From an uncultured Pelagibacteraceae bacterium (lineage in GTDB: Bacteria; Pseudomonadota; Alphaproteobacteria; Pelagibacterales; AG-422-B15), in assembly GCA_902617525.1 (NCBI GenBank), contig CACMWW010000003.1, forward strand, positions 62,001 through 126,000: DNA of 64,000 nt, in the 5' to 3' direction. How positions within the stretch are numbered: position 1 is the first letter of the stretch; every line of letters starts with the position of its first letter. The translations under genes were made by a program, and so were the position numbers. Below, piece after piece: positions 9,534-17,208 of this stretch. A model generated the notes under the pieces. That model was not told where the DNA came from. It did no database searches and saw only the letters and a program-made list of their open reading frames with translations.

Positions 9534-9607
9534 TGGTGCCCCTAGCTGGTTACGCTCCAGCGGCTGATCATTACCAATGACCTGCTTTACTATTAAGCGA
9601 TAGGGGC
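9534..9607 (-). tRNA. tRNA-Thr(GGU)-like gene with aberrant D and T loops
   Basis: On the minus strand the 74 bases fold into a full cloverleaf. The acceptor GCCCCTA pairs with TAGGGGC, the D stem GCTT with AAGC, the anticodon stem GGTCA with TGATC (one G-U), and the T stem GCTGG with CCAGC. Discriminator A and an encoded CCA follow. U8, A14, A21, A26, U33, A37 and the two- and one-base linkers are in canonical places. The anticodon is GGU, and G1-C72 with C2-G71 agree with threonine identity in bacteria. The D loop AATAGTA lacks G18-G19, and the T loop AGCGTAA lacks TTC, although a G19-C56 contact is still possible. It lies 10 bases after the ABC permease gene on the same strand. It may be a divergent true tRNA, a specialised tRNA or a decaying copy. 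Confidence 0.6.
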
Positions 9608-9617
9608 TCAATAGAAA

Positions 9618-10379
9618 CTATTCTTTTGTGCCATAACCTTTTGTAATAGCAATTGCCACGCCAGCAATACAAATGCTCAAGAAAGCAACTAAAGAAATAA
9701 CACTGACCCAAATATTAATATCAGATGCCCCGTAAAAGGACCATCTCATACCATTCACAAGATATAAAACAGGGTTAAAATATGTTACGTTTTGCCAAAA
9801 TTCTGGAAGCATTTCTACAGTATAGAGACTACCTCCTAAAAAAACTAAAGGGGTCACGATGATAAGTGGCACAACTTGTAATTGTTCAAAGTTTTCACTA
9901 AGTAGTCCTATTAGAAATCCAAAAAGACTAAATGTAAGACATGTTAATACCAAAAGAAAAAACATTAATAAGGGGTATTGAATTTGGAGTTCAACGAAAA
10001 AAGTTGCAGTAATGAGTATAATGACGCCAACAATAAGTGATTTAGTTGCACTGGCGCCAACAAATCCTATGATAATTTCTAAAGAGGAAATAGGCGCCGC
10101 AAGGACTTCATAAATCGATCCAGTAAATTTTGGAAAAAATATTCCAAACGAAGAGTTTGATATACTTTGAGTTAATAAAGTCAGCATTAATAAACCAGGT
10201 ACGATGAATGATCCATAACTAACACCTTCAATTTGCGGAATCATGCCCCCAATAACTGAACCAAATACAATGAAATATAGAGAAGTCGAGAGCACAGGTG
10301 AAAGTACGCTTTGAAAGAGAGTTCTTCTCATTCGATCCATTTCATGAAAATAAATTGCTCTGATTGCGTAAAAATTCAT
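9618..10379 (-). CDS. ABC-2 type transporter permease (YadH-like)
   Basis: The 253-residue membrane protein has about six hydrophobic segments and the ABC2_membrane pattern, including an LxxLTQSISNSSFGIFFPKF-like region and a conserved GGSLYTVEMLPEF stretch before the last helices. Its length matches E. coli YadH (about 256 residues), and the partner gene matches YadG. Its ATG overlaps the stop of the ATPase gene by one base (TAATG), so the two are translationally coupled. It likely exports an unknown substrate across the inner membrane. The last codon is followed after 10 bases by the tRNA-like element. Confidence 0.85.
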   Translation of the reverse strand: MNFYAIRAIYFHEMDRMRRTLFQSVLSPVLSTSLYFIVFGSVIGGMIPQIEGVSYGSFIVPGLLMLTLLTQSISNSSFGIFFPKFTGSIYEVLAAPISSLEIIIGFVGASATKSLIVGVIILITATFFVELQIQYPLLMFFLLVLTCLTFSLFGFLIGLLSENFEQLQVVPLIIVTPLVFLGGSLYTVEMLPEFWQNVTYFNPVLYLVNGMRWSFYGASDINIWVSVISLVAFLSICIAGVAIAITKGYGTKE

Positions 10380-11302
10380 TATTTTTCCTTTACCAATTCT
10401 ACAAAGATCTTTTCAAGTGAACTTTGCTCTGTATTTAAATCTTTAAGTTTTAAGCCGGCCTCTTTCATATCTTGCAAGAGAGAAGTTATTCCAGTTTGTT
10501 TACTTTGTGTATCGTATTGGTAATCAATTGATAAACCTTCATTAACTATCGTAAGTTTATAATTATTTAAAGACTCAGGTAATGTCTTAACTGTTTCATG
10601 TAAATCAATTGTTAGTGTTTTCTGACCCAAACTTTTTATCAAATTTGAAGTTTCATCAACTACTATCATCTCACCTTTATTAATAACTGCTACCCGGTCA
10701 GCAATTGCCTCTGCTTCTTCTATATAATGAGTTGTTAAAATTATTGTAACACCTTTATTTCTTAAATTCTTAATGACTTCCCACATATCTTTTCTTAATT
10801 CGACATCAACACCGGCCGTTGGCTCATCAAGAAATAAGACTGAAGGTTCATGAGAAAGAGCTTTAGCAATCAAGACTCGCCTTTTCATTCCACCAGACAG
10901 CTCATTAATTTTGGAGTCTTTTTTATCCCACAAACTTAAATCTTTTAGTATTTTTTTTATATGCTGAGGATTAGGAGGCTTACCGTACAAGCCTCTCGTA
11001 TAGGATACATTGTTATAAACAATTTCAAATTGCTCCAGGGTTAGCTCCTGAGGTACAAGTCCAATTTGTGACCTAGTTTCTCTATAATCTTTAATAATAT
11101 CGTAATTACCAACCTCAACTGTCCCAATACTTGGTGTTACTATTCCGCAAATAATACTAATCAAAGTTGTTTTACCTGCACCATTAGGTCCAAGAAGTGC
11201 AAATATTTCATTCCGTTTGATATCTAAATTAATATTATTGAGTGCCTGAAATTGATTACTGTAAGTTTTAGATAAATTCTTTACTGAGACGACATTTTGC
11301 AT
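10379..11302 (-). CDS. ABC transporter ATP-binding protein (YadG-like)
   Basis: The 307-residue ABC ATPase has Walker A GPNGAGKTT (residues 38-46), a signature LSGGMKRRV, Walker B VLFLDEPTAG and a switch His in LTTHYIEEAEA. The C-terminal extension of about 80 residues is typical of drug/polysaccharide-type ABC-2 exporters. Length and order with the downstream permease match the YadG-YadH pair. It is the first gene of a leftward two-gene unit that starts in the 11303-11407 gap. The substrate is unknown; the family name alone does not identify it. Confidence 0.87.
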   Translation of the reverse strand: MQNVVSVKNLSKTYSNQFQALNNINLDIKRNEIFALLGPNGAGKTTLISIICGIVTPSIGTVEVGNYDIIKDYRETRSQIGLVPQELTLEQFEIVYNNVSYTRGLYGKPPNPQHIKKILKDLSLWDKKDSKINELSGGMKRRVLIAKALSHEPSVLFLDEPTAGVDVELRKDMWEVIKNLRNKGVTIILTTHYIEEAEAIADRVAVINKGEMIVVDETSNLIKSLGQKTLTIDLHETVKTLPESLNNYKLTIVNEGLSIDYQYDTQSKQTGITSLLQDMKEAGLKLKDLNTEQSSLEKIFVELVKEK

Positions 11303-11407
11303 CGGTCTCTTATATCAGCAAATTTTTGAAAATAAACACTTCTATCTTGTTTTGAACATATTTTTATCAAAATTAAGCCTTGCTTTTTAGGTACATATTT
11401 ATCAAAC

Positions 11408-11587
11408 ATGAAAAAGTCGAAGATGAAACCTCAGTACATAAGAAGACAATCCTTTAAAGGTGAATCGACTCTCGTGATTATACCTTCAACCACAAAGCTT
11501 AAACTTTCTAGAACCCCTAAACTTTTATCAAGCTTTGTGATCGCGACAGGTTTTCTTGGCTTGATGTTTTTCTCCATTAGTGGCTAA
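11408..11587 (+). CDS. Small basic one-TM protein, unrecognised
   Basis: A 59-codon ORF just below the ORF-track cutoff sits in the largest gene-poor gap of the window. It begins MKKSKMKPQYIRR, has a Lys/Arg-rich first 40 residues, and ends in one hydrophobic segment (LLSSFVIATGFLGLMFFSI). It would therefore be a tail-anchored or single-span peptide with the basic part in the cytoplasm. A strong hairpin begins right after its stop codon. The upstream Shine-Dalgarno is weak (AGGT about 15 bases before the ATG). I recognise no family. It may be a real small membrane protein or chance. Confidence 0.4.
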   Translation: MKKSKMKPQYIRRQSFKGESTLVIIPSTTKLKLSRTPKLLSSFVIATGFLGLMFFSISG

Positions 11588-11625
11588 AATCCTTTCGGTA
11601 CGGTTGTACTGGTGCCGAAAAGATT
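11588..11625 (+). terminator. Long hairpin after the small ORF, terminator-like
   Basis: AATCCTTTCGGTAC pairs with GTGCCGAAAAGATT shifted by one base, giving about 14 pairs with one mismatch and one G-T, around a 10-base loop. It is followed on the plus strand by AAAAATTTTCTT and on the minus strand by TTTTAGCC. It may end the small ORF transcript. An RNA leader for the aldehyde dehydrogenase gene is the alternative. Confidence 0.45.
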
Positions 11626-11710
11626 AAAAATTTTCTTCAGATCAATAATATTAGTTGTCTCGTATTCATCTTTTATCTAGAATTTTAATGAATAAATGGG
11701 GGAAAAATTA

Positions 11711-13216
11711 ATGTCAGTTTTAGATCGTTTCAGTGAAATCAGTTCCAAAATTTATATGGATGGTAAATTTTATAAAAGTCAATCAACGGAATCTATTGAT
11801 GTAATCGACCCAGCAACTGAAAACAAAATTGGAGAAATTCCTGAGACTTCACAATCTGAAATTGATGAAGTTGTATCTATTGCAAACAAAGCTCAAAAGG
11901 CCTGGAATCAAAAATCACCACTTGATCGAAGTCATGTTTTGCATGAGGTTGCAAACAAGATGGGTGAAATGGCTCCACTATTCGCTGAAGCTCTAACAAG
12001 AGAAATGGGAAAACCCTATAAGGAGTCAATGGATGAAGTTCATTGGAGCATTCATAATATTCGTTTTTATGCAGAGATGGGCAGAGGTGAAACAGGAAAA
12101 GTTATAGGCTCTGCTGTAGAAGGACAGTTTCATTACACACTCAAACAACCTTTGGGTACATGCGTCTTAATCTTACCATTTAATTATCCAATGGTATTAC
12201 TTGCATGGGAAGCAAGCGCTGCTTTGGCTGCGGGGAATGCTGTCATTATCAAGCCTTCACAATACACATCTCTAACTACACTATTATTCGCTGAAGCTTT
12301 CAAGGCTTTACCAGATGGATTGTTTCAAGTTGTAACAGGGGAGGCGGCTGCTGGAAAATCATTAGTTGAGCACAAGGATACGCATATGGTTGCATTTACA
12401 GGAAGCGTTCCAGTCGGGGTAAGTATTGCTTCTAAATGCGGTGAACTTATGAAAAGATCATTAATTGAAAATTCAGGAAATGATCCTTTTATTGTTATGC
12501 CTTCGGCTCCGATGGATATCACCGCACGAGCAGCAGCGTTTTCAGCTTATATGAATTGTGGCCAAATTTGTGTTTCAGCGGAACGTTTTTTCGTTCATGA
12601 AAAAATTCATGATGAGTTTGTTGAAAAATTAATTGAAGAAACAAAAAAAATTAGAGTTGGTAATGGTCTTGATAAAGTTGATATGGGACCTATTGTTTCA
12701 TCAAAAGAGAGAGACCGATATGAGAACATTTTACACAAAGCTTTAGATGAAGGCGCAAAAGCTGTTGAGGGTGGTGGGCGACTAAGTCAGTTTAATAAAG
12801 GCTGGTTTGTTGCACCAACTGTGCTCGTTGATTGCAACGATGAAATGAGCATATTTAACAATGAAAGTTTTGGTCCGGTTGCGCCAATTTGTAAAGTATC
12901 AAGTTTTGAAGAGGCTATGGAGAAAGCAAATAACTCTAGATATGGACTTGGCGCTAATATTTATACAAAAGATTTATCAGAGGGAATTCGTGCCTCAGAA
13001 CAATTTCAGGCAGGAATGGTTTGGGTAAATGCACCGTTGCTTGATAATGATGCTGGCCCATTTGGTGGAACGAAACTTTCTGGTATGGGTCGACAATTAG
13101 GTGCGGAGGGATTGGAGACATTCAGAGATACTAAAACGGTGATGATTGATCCTGATTGTCAGCCACAAGATTTCTGGTGGTTTCCGTATTCTGACGAGGA
13201 AATGTATAAGAAATAA
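11711..13216 (+). CDS. NAD(P)-dependent aldehyde dehydrogenase family protein
   Basis: The product is 501 residues from the ATG at 11711. The ORF track starts 15 bases earlier, but the first ATG lies inside the GGGGGAAA sequence that makes a good Shine-Dalgarno for the second, so 11711 is preferred. It has the ALDH fold signatures: LPFNYPMVLLAWE in the cofactor domain, TGSVPVG, the catalytic Glu in LIENSGNDP and the catalytic Cys in NCGQICVSAE. The usual E-L-G-G motif is E-N-S-G here, a mild oddity. It resembles succinate-semialdehyde or medium-chain aldehyde dehydrogenases, and the substrate is not evident. An anchored cytochrome c gene follows 44 bases later, possibly in the same unit. Confidence 0.85.
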   Translation: MSVLDRFSEISSKIYMDGKFYKSQSTESIDVIDPATENKIGEIPETSQSEIDEVVSIANKAQKAWNQKSPLDRSHVLHEVANKMGEMAPLFAEALTREMGKPYKESMDEVHWSIHNIRFYAEMGRGETGKVIGSAVEGQFHYTLKQPLGTCVLILPFNYPMVLLAWEASAALAAGNAVIIKPSQYTSLTTLLFAEAFKALPDGLFQVVTGEAAAGKSLVEHKDTHMVAFTGSVPVGVSIASKCGELMKRSLIENSGNDPFIVMPSAPMDITARAAAFSAYMNCGQICVSAERFFVHEKIHDEFVEKLIEETKKIRVGNGLDKVDMGPIVSSKERDRYENILHKALDEGAKAVEGGGRLSQFNKGWFVAPTVLVDCNDEMSIFNNESFGPVAPICKVSSFEEAMEKANNSRYGLGANIYTKDLSEGIRASEQFQAGMVWVNAPLLDNDAGPFGGTKLSGMGRQLGAEGLETFRDTKTVMIDPDCQPQDFWWFPYSDEEMYKK

Positions 13217-13260
13217 ATTGAAAATTTAAAAAGAATTTTTATTTTACTTAATACATTTTT

Positions 13261-13701
13261 ATGAGAACAGTTGTACTAATTATAGTTGCATTAATCATTG
13301 CTTTTTTTCTATATCAGGCCTTTAGCAATCAAACGATAGAAGAAGAAGTTGCTCAAGCTCAAAAGCCAATTCATCCTGAAACTATAGCCGCTTATCAAAA
13401 TAATTGTGCTTCTTGTCACGGGGTTAATTTACAAGGTCAAGAAGGTTGGCAAAACACTCTTGATGATGATGGACATCGGCTAGCACCACCATTAAATGGT
13501 ACTGGTCACACATGGCACCATTCACCAGAATATTTATTTCAAGTTATTAAATATGGCTTTCCAAGTTTCGATCCAAATTATGAGGGAAAGATGCTTGGCA
13601 ATGACAGCTTAAGTGAAGATGAGGTTTGGCAGCTGATCACTTACATCAGACAAGAATGGCCAGTACAAATACAAGATGTCTATAACAGTAGATATGAGTA
13701 A
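13261..13701 (+). CDS. Membrane-anchored class I cytochrome c
   Basis: The 146-residue product has an uncleaved N-terminal TM anchor (about 4-22), a short acidic linker and a single c-type haem domain. The haem motif is CASCH at about residues 50-54, and a probable axial Met lies in GKMLGNDSLS before the C-terminal helix LITYIRQEW. The haem side is periplasmic. It could pass electrons from a dehydrogenase to a terminal oxidase. Adjacency to the aldehyde dehydrogenase hints at a shared role, but that enzyme would normally use NAD(P). It converges with the DUF3299 gene, with only 6 bases between them. Confidence 0.85.
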   Translation: MRTVVLIIVALIIAFFLYQAFSNQTIEEEVAQAQKPIHPETIAAYQNNCASCHGVNLQGQEGWQNTLDDDGHRLAPPLNGTGHTWHHSPEYLFQVIKYGFPSFDPNYEGKMLGNDSLSEDEVWQLITYIRQEWPVQIQDVYNSRYE

Positions 13702-13707
13702 ACGCTG

Positions 13708-14169
13708 TTACCAGTCAAAAAACCCATGAACACCAGTTTCTCCACGGTAATATTCAATATTACTTGCAGCCATCTCATAGCCGACAACCGCAAGGTCTTC
13801 GATATTTTGGGTTTCTATTTTCATTTTTCCAGTAACATAAACAGGTTCCCACCACGCTAAACCTTCCCATGGGTTTTCTGCTTCAACATAAACCAGTTGA
13901 TTAGGTGCTGGAGGTGGAACATGAATGCATGCTCCAATATATGGAACCAACAGAAAGCTATTCACGCCTCGTCCAAATGTATCTAAAGGAAGAACATATC
14001 CTGGTATTTTAACTTCTTTATCAACCAAACTTTTGTTGAATTTTACTTCTCCGGGACTAAAGACTGAAGTCCATGGAATCAAATCATCCCAGTCTATTTC
14101 TTTGGGAACAGCATATGCGGCGGTTGTGATAAATAATAAAAGTAATATTAAATATTTTAATTTATTCAT
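13708..14169 (-). CDS. DUF3299 periplasmic protein of a Zrg-like zinc system
   Basis: The 153-residue product has a signal peptide (about 1-20, ending TAAYA). The mature region is typical of DUF3299: IDWDDLIP, IPGYVLPLD and GACIHVPPPAPNQ. The last motif has Cys and His residues that could bind metal. It is the last gene of a leftward run with an FtsX-type permease, a LolD-type ATPase and a DUF2796/ZrgA protein. The same combination belongs to the zinc uptake locus zrgABCDE known in Vibrio cholerae. Its ATG overlaps the permease stop by one base. Its precise role, perhaps a periplasmic zinc carrier, is unknown. Confidence 0.8.
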   Translation of the reverse strand: MNKLKYLILLLLFITTAAYAVPKEIDWDDLIPWTSVFSPGEVKFNKSLVDKEVKIPGYVLPLDTFGRGVNSFLLVPYIGACIHVPPPAPNQLVYVEAENPWEGLAWWEPVYVTGKMKIETQNIEDLAVVGYEMAASNIEYYRGETGVHGFFDW

Positions 14170-15419
14170 CAGATTTTGATTGTCATCCCATCATTGATTG
14201 AAAACCAGTACGCCCTAATTGCAGGCAATAAGCTGACTAGTATAGATGCGAATATAAATGTCATAAAAACATACATATCTCGTAAAGATAACATTTCAAC
14301 ATTCACCAAGATACCATAATTATAATCGATCCAAGGTTGTAAGATAGATAATGAGAAGAATAATAAAATAACACTTAACAATATACTAAGCACTGATATA
14401 AAAATTGCTTCAAGCATCAACAGCCCAACAACTGTTCTAGGTGATGCACCCATTGCTCTCCAAATTGCCATTTCTCGTCTTCTTTCACTTAAACTTGAAA
14501 ACATGATAGCTGTCATGCCAATCAGTGTTGTAAATATGACAACAATTGATATGCCCAATAATAAATTTTCAACTACACCAACAACTCGCCAGAGTTCCTG
14601 CAGCGCTGCACCAGGAAGAATCGCCGTCATTGCTTCCTCAGGATACTCATTAATCCATCGTTGAAGATTAAAGATTGTTAATTTTGATTTCACTCCAATG
14701 AGAGCGGCGGTAATATTTTTAGGAGTAAGATCCATTTTTCGGATTTCTTCAATGGGCGTTTCTTGCCCAGGAATTTTTGCTCCAGTCGACCAATCAACAT
14801 GTATTGCTTCAATTGCGGCCAAACTCACAATCACAGTATTGTCTACTGGCGTTCCCGTTTTTTCTAATATTCCAGATACTCTGAATGGTTGATCGTCATG
14901 CTCTGAAAATGATTGAAGGCCATGCGCTACGATTAGCGGCGTGTCTATGTCATATCCTAGTTTTTCAGCAACTCCAGCACCCAACACTACGTCATAAAGA
15001 TCTTCAAATAAGTATCCTTTATCAATATTAATTGATTGACCACCTCTATACTTATAACGAGTAAAGAAGTCTTTATTTGTTCCCATAACCCGAAAACCTT
15101 TATGGCTGTCACCAAGTGAGATTGGTACTGCCCAATCAACTTCTTCTTTATTCACAACATCCAAGTAGCTTTCCCAGGTGATGTTATTGGTAGCATTGCC
15201 AATCCTAAATACAGAGTAGAGCATCAATTGAACTGAGCTTGCTCTTGCACCAATAATTAAGTCTGTTTGAGAAATTGTATCTGTAAAACTTGTGTAAGCA
15301 GATGTTCTTAATTTTTCTACACTCATGTAAAGCATTAGAGAAAAAGAAATAGCAATAACGGTCATGCCTACAGTTACTAATCTTGCGTAGAGAGAGCTCA
15401 ATGAAAGTTTTAACAACAT
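14169..15419 (-). CDS. FtsX/MacB-type ABC permease of a Zrg-like zinc system
   Basis: The 416-residue product has an N-terminal TM (about 12-34), a large periplasmic domain (about 40-270) and three C-terminal TM helices (about 275-300, 325-352, 385-408). This is the FtsX/LolC topology, with the conserved SSLSERRREMAIWRAMGA loop after the second helix. Such permeases usually do mechanical work on periplasmic or lipoprotein partners rather than form a solute channel. It lies between the ATPase (2-base gap) and DUF3299 (1-base overlap). Annotation as a MacB-like exporter is the alternative, but the neighbours and the Zur-type site upstream favour zinc acquisition. Confidence 0.82.
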   Translation of the reverse strand: MLLKLSLSSLYARLVTVGMTVIAISFSLMLYMSVEKLRTSAYTSFTDTISQTDLIIGARASSVQLMLYSVFRIGNATNNITWESYLDVVNKEEVDWAVPISLGDSHKGFRVMGTNKDFFTRYKYRGGQSINIDKGYLFEDLYDVVLGAGVAEKLGYDIDTPLIVAHGLQSFSEHDDQPFRVSGILEKTGTPVDNTVIVSLAAIEAIHVDWSTGAKIPGQETPIEEIRKMDLTPKNITAALIGVKSKLTIFNLQRWINEYPEEAMTAILPGAALQELWRVVGVVENLLLGISIVVIFTTLIGMTAIMFSSLSERRREMAIWRAMGASPRTVVGLLMLEAIFISVLSILLSVILLFFSLSILQPWIDYNYGILVNVEMLSLRDMYVFMTFIFASILVSLLPAIRAYWFSINDGMTIKI

Positions 15420-15421
15420 AT

Positions 15422-16108
15422 CTAATCTTCTCGGGTTAACACTTCATTGATATCTATTAATCGATCAAATCGTTCAGCAAGCGATCTATCATGAGATACC
15501 ATAAGTAAAGTTGATTTGTTATTCGAAATCTGTTCAAACATTAGGTCTAAAAAAATTTGTTGTGCATCTGTATCTAGCGAAGATGTGGGTTCATCTGCAA
15601 TAACTAAGGAGGGATTGCCTATCAATGCTCTTGCCACGGCTACTCTTTGTTGCTGCCCAACACTAAGACTACTTGCTTTATATTGATCAATATCATCAGG
15701 TAATCTCAATTGTTTGCAAAGATTTAAGGCCGACTCTCTTTGATTAGTTACATTAGCAGATCTAACTTTAGAGAAATAAAGAGGCAGAACAATGTTATCT
15801 ATAACATTTGCATATGGGAGCAGATTAAATTGCTGAAAAATAATACCTATATTATCTACTCGATGTTCATCTTTAGTTTTAGAAGAAAGCTTATTTATCG
15901 TACTTCCATTAATTGATATGCTCCCACTTAAAGGATTTAAAAATCCACAAATTAATGAAAGAAGAGTTGTCTTGCCTGAGCCACTCTCTCCCAACAAAAG
16001 AACCTTTTCACCTTTATTGATCTCGAAATTGGGGACAAATATTTTAAAGCTACTTTTTTTTGACCAATGAAATCTTACAGAATCAATTTTAATAATATTT
16101 TCATCCAA
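15422..16108 (-). CDS. LolD/MacB-type ABC ATPase of a Zrg-like zinc system
   Basis: The 228-residue ATPase has Walker A GESGSGKTT (about 38-46), Q-loop IIFQQFNLLPY, signature LSVGQQQRVAVARA, Walker B LVIADEPTSSLD and H-loop MVSHD. The Q-loop and the length are characteristic of ATPases that partner FtsX-type permeases. It begins directly after the stop codon of the zrgA-like gene (no gap) and ends 2 bases before the permease, so the four genes form one tight operon. It should energise the permease in the inner membrane. Confidence 0.85.
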   Translation of the reverse strand: MDENIIKIDSVRFHWSKKSSFKIFVPNFEINKGEKVLLLGESGSGKTTLLSLICGFLNPLSGSISINGSTINKLSSKTKDEHRVDNIGIIFQQFNLLPYANVIDNIVLPLYFSKVRSANVTNQRESALNLCKQLRLPDDIDQYKASSLSVGQQQRVAVARALIGNPSLVIADEPTSSLDTDAQQIFLDLMFEQISNNKSTLLMVSHDRSLAERFDRLIDINEVLTRED

Positions 16109-16702
16109 TTAGATTTTTCCTTTTAAGTCTATGAAAGGCTTATCTCCTTCCACTTCAAAACTCGTGGATCCAACTTCAGATACAAATTGTATTTCAAGCT
16201 CTCCAGAGTTAGGAAAAGTAGTAAAATATGGAAAGTCTATTCTGTCAATTTCTTTTACGTTACCGCAAGTAAATGAATAGTGAGCAACAAACTCATTGTG
16301 AGCTTCTTCTTCATGTTCATCATGATCGTGCTCATCCTCGTGATCGTGCTCATCTTCATGATCATGCTCATCTTCATGATCATCTCCCTGGTTTATTTCA
16401 ACTTCAGCATCGACCAAATTACAATTGCCACTGCTAGATAAAGTAAAGATGTTTTCCAAATCTTGAAACTTAGAAAGAGCCGTATTTACCAATGCTATAT
16501 CACTATCACTTTTTGCTTCATATTCGAACCCAACAATATCTGCGCCAGGTATCATAAACTCTAGATTTATGGCACTGCCTTCTACAGCAATATTTAACTC
16601 ACCGACCCCATGTTCATGCTTGTCAACTTGCCTTGTTTCTTCTGCGGCTGCAACTGACATCATCGCAGACATTAATAGTGAATAATAAATACTTTTTTTC
16701 AT
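16109..16702 (-). CDS. zrgA: DUF2796/ZrgA-type periplasmic zinc-binding protein
   Basis: The 197-residue product has a signal peptide (about 1-20, ending AAAEE). A DUF2796 core follows (KHEHGVGELNIAVEG near the mature N-terminus; EFMIPGADIVGFEY). An acidic His-rich loop of repeated HDHEDE units lies at about 108-142, then a Cys-containing beta region. This matches ZrgA, the zinc-uptake component of the Zrg system. The His-rich loop is a plausible zinc scavenger, as in ZnuA. It is the first gene of the leftward Zrg-like operon, and a 19-base Zur-type palindrome lies about 60 bases upstream of its start. Nearby zur and znu genes support the assignment. Confidence 0.85.
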   Translation of the reverse strand: MKKSIYYSLLMSAMMSVAAAEETRQVDKHEHGVGELNIAVEGSAINLEFMIPGADIVGFEYEAKSDSDIALVNTALSKFQDLENIFTLSSSGNCNLVDAEVEINQGDDHEDEHDHEDEHDHEDEHDHDEHEEEAHNEFVAHYSFTCGNVKEIDRIDFPYFTTFPNSGELEIQFVSEVGSTSFEVEGDKPFIDLKGKI

Positions 16703-16760
16703 TTTATCTCCTGAGAATTTTTTAAAAATCTTATTGAAAAAATATTTAGGTGTCTAGAAA

Positions 16761-16779
16761 AATGTTATTTTATAACATT
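16761..16779 (-). promoter_or_regulatory. Zur-type operator upstream of zrgA
   Basis: AATGTTAT-TTT-ATAACATT is a perfect inverted repeat with a three-base centre. It fits the known proteobacterial Zur box pattern (AATGTTATAnnATAACATT-like). It sits between the zur stop codon and the zrgA start, where repression by zinc-bound Zur would block the Zrg operon. Confidence 0.8.
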
Positions 16780-16785
16780 TATATT

Positions 16786-17208
16786 TTAATGCTTCGTATT
16801 TTCAATTTGTTTATTTTTACAAGATTTACAAGTTCCAAAAAACTCTAAATTATATCCATCAAATACTGTTCCATCTTTATCTCTAAAATCTTTTAAATTT
16901 TTAAATAGTTTTGGATCATTGATTTCAGAGACAATTTCACAAGAATTACAAATAGAAAAAACAGTTTTATGGGGTGTGTCACAGTTTGAAATTTTACAAG
17001 CAACAAATGAATTTTGACTCTCAACTCGATGAATTTTTCCAATTTCAATTAATTTGTCTAATGCTCTGTAAACTTGGGGAGGTGCATTAATTCCTTTTTT
17101 TTGAACATTAGATAAGATTGAATATGCTTTAACAGGCTTTTTATTCTTCTGAATGAAGTCCAAAACAATTTTTTGATTTTTTGATAATGATTTACTCTTC
17201 TTATCCAT
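16786..17208 (-). CDS. zur: Zinc uptake regulator Zur (Fur family)
   Basis: The 140-residue Fur-family repressor has an N-terminal winged helix (about 10-85, with VKAYSILSNV and PQVYRALDKL, the Fur-type DNA-recognition segment). The C-terminal metal/dimer domain has two Cys pairs, ICNSC and TCKSC, forming the structural zinc site, and a His in DTPHKTVF. Identity as Zur rather than Fur rests on its place inside znuC-znuB-zur beside zrgA, and on two Zur-type palindromes in the locus. It overlaps the end of znuB by 8 bases, so it is translated from the znu transcript and is probably autoregulated. Confidence 0.88.
   Translation of the reverse strand: MDKKSKSLSKNQKIVLDFIQKNKKPVKAYSILSNVQKKGINAPPQVYRALDKLIEIGKIHRVESQNSFVACKISNCDTPHKTVFSICNSCEIVSEINDPKLFKNLKDFRDKDGTVFDGYNLEFFGTCKSCKNKQIENTKH

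Noticed and set aside
9538-9610. Plus-strand reading of the cloverleaf as a tRNA-Gly(ACC)
   Set aside because: On the plus strand there is no linker between acceptor and D stem, no CCA, and an unusual A34. The minus strand has canonical linkers, discriminator and CCA.
15422-16108. Annotation of the ATPase/permease pair as a MacB macrolide exporter
   Set aside because: The neighbours are DUF2796/ZrgA and DUF3299 under a Zur-type site. The motifs only place the pair in the LolD-FtsX class, so zinc acquisition is the better context call.
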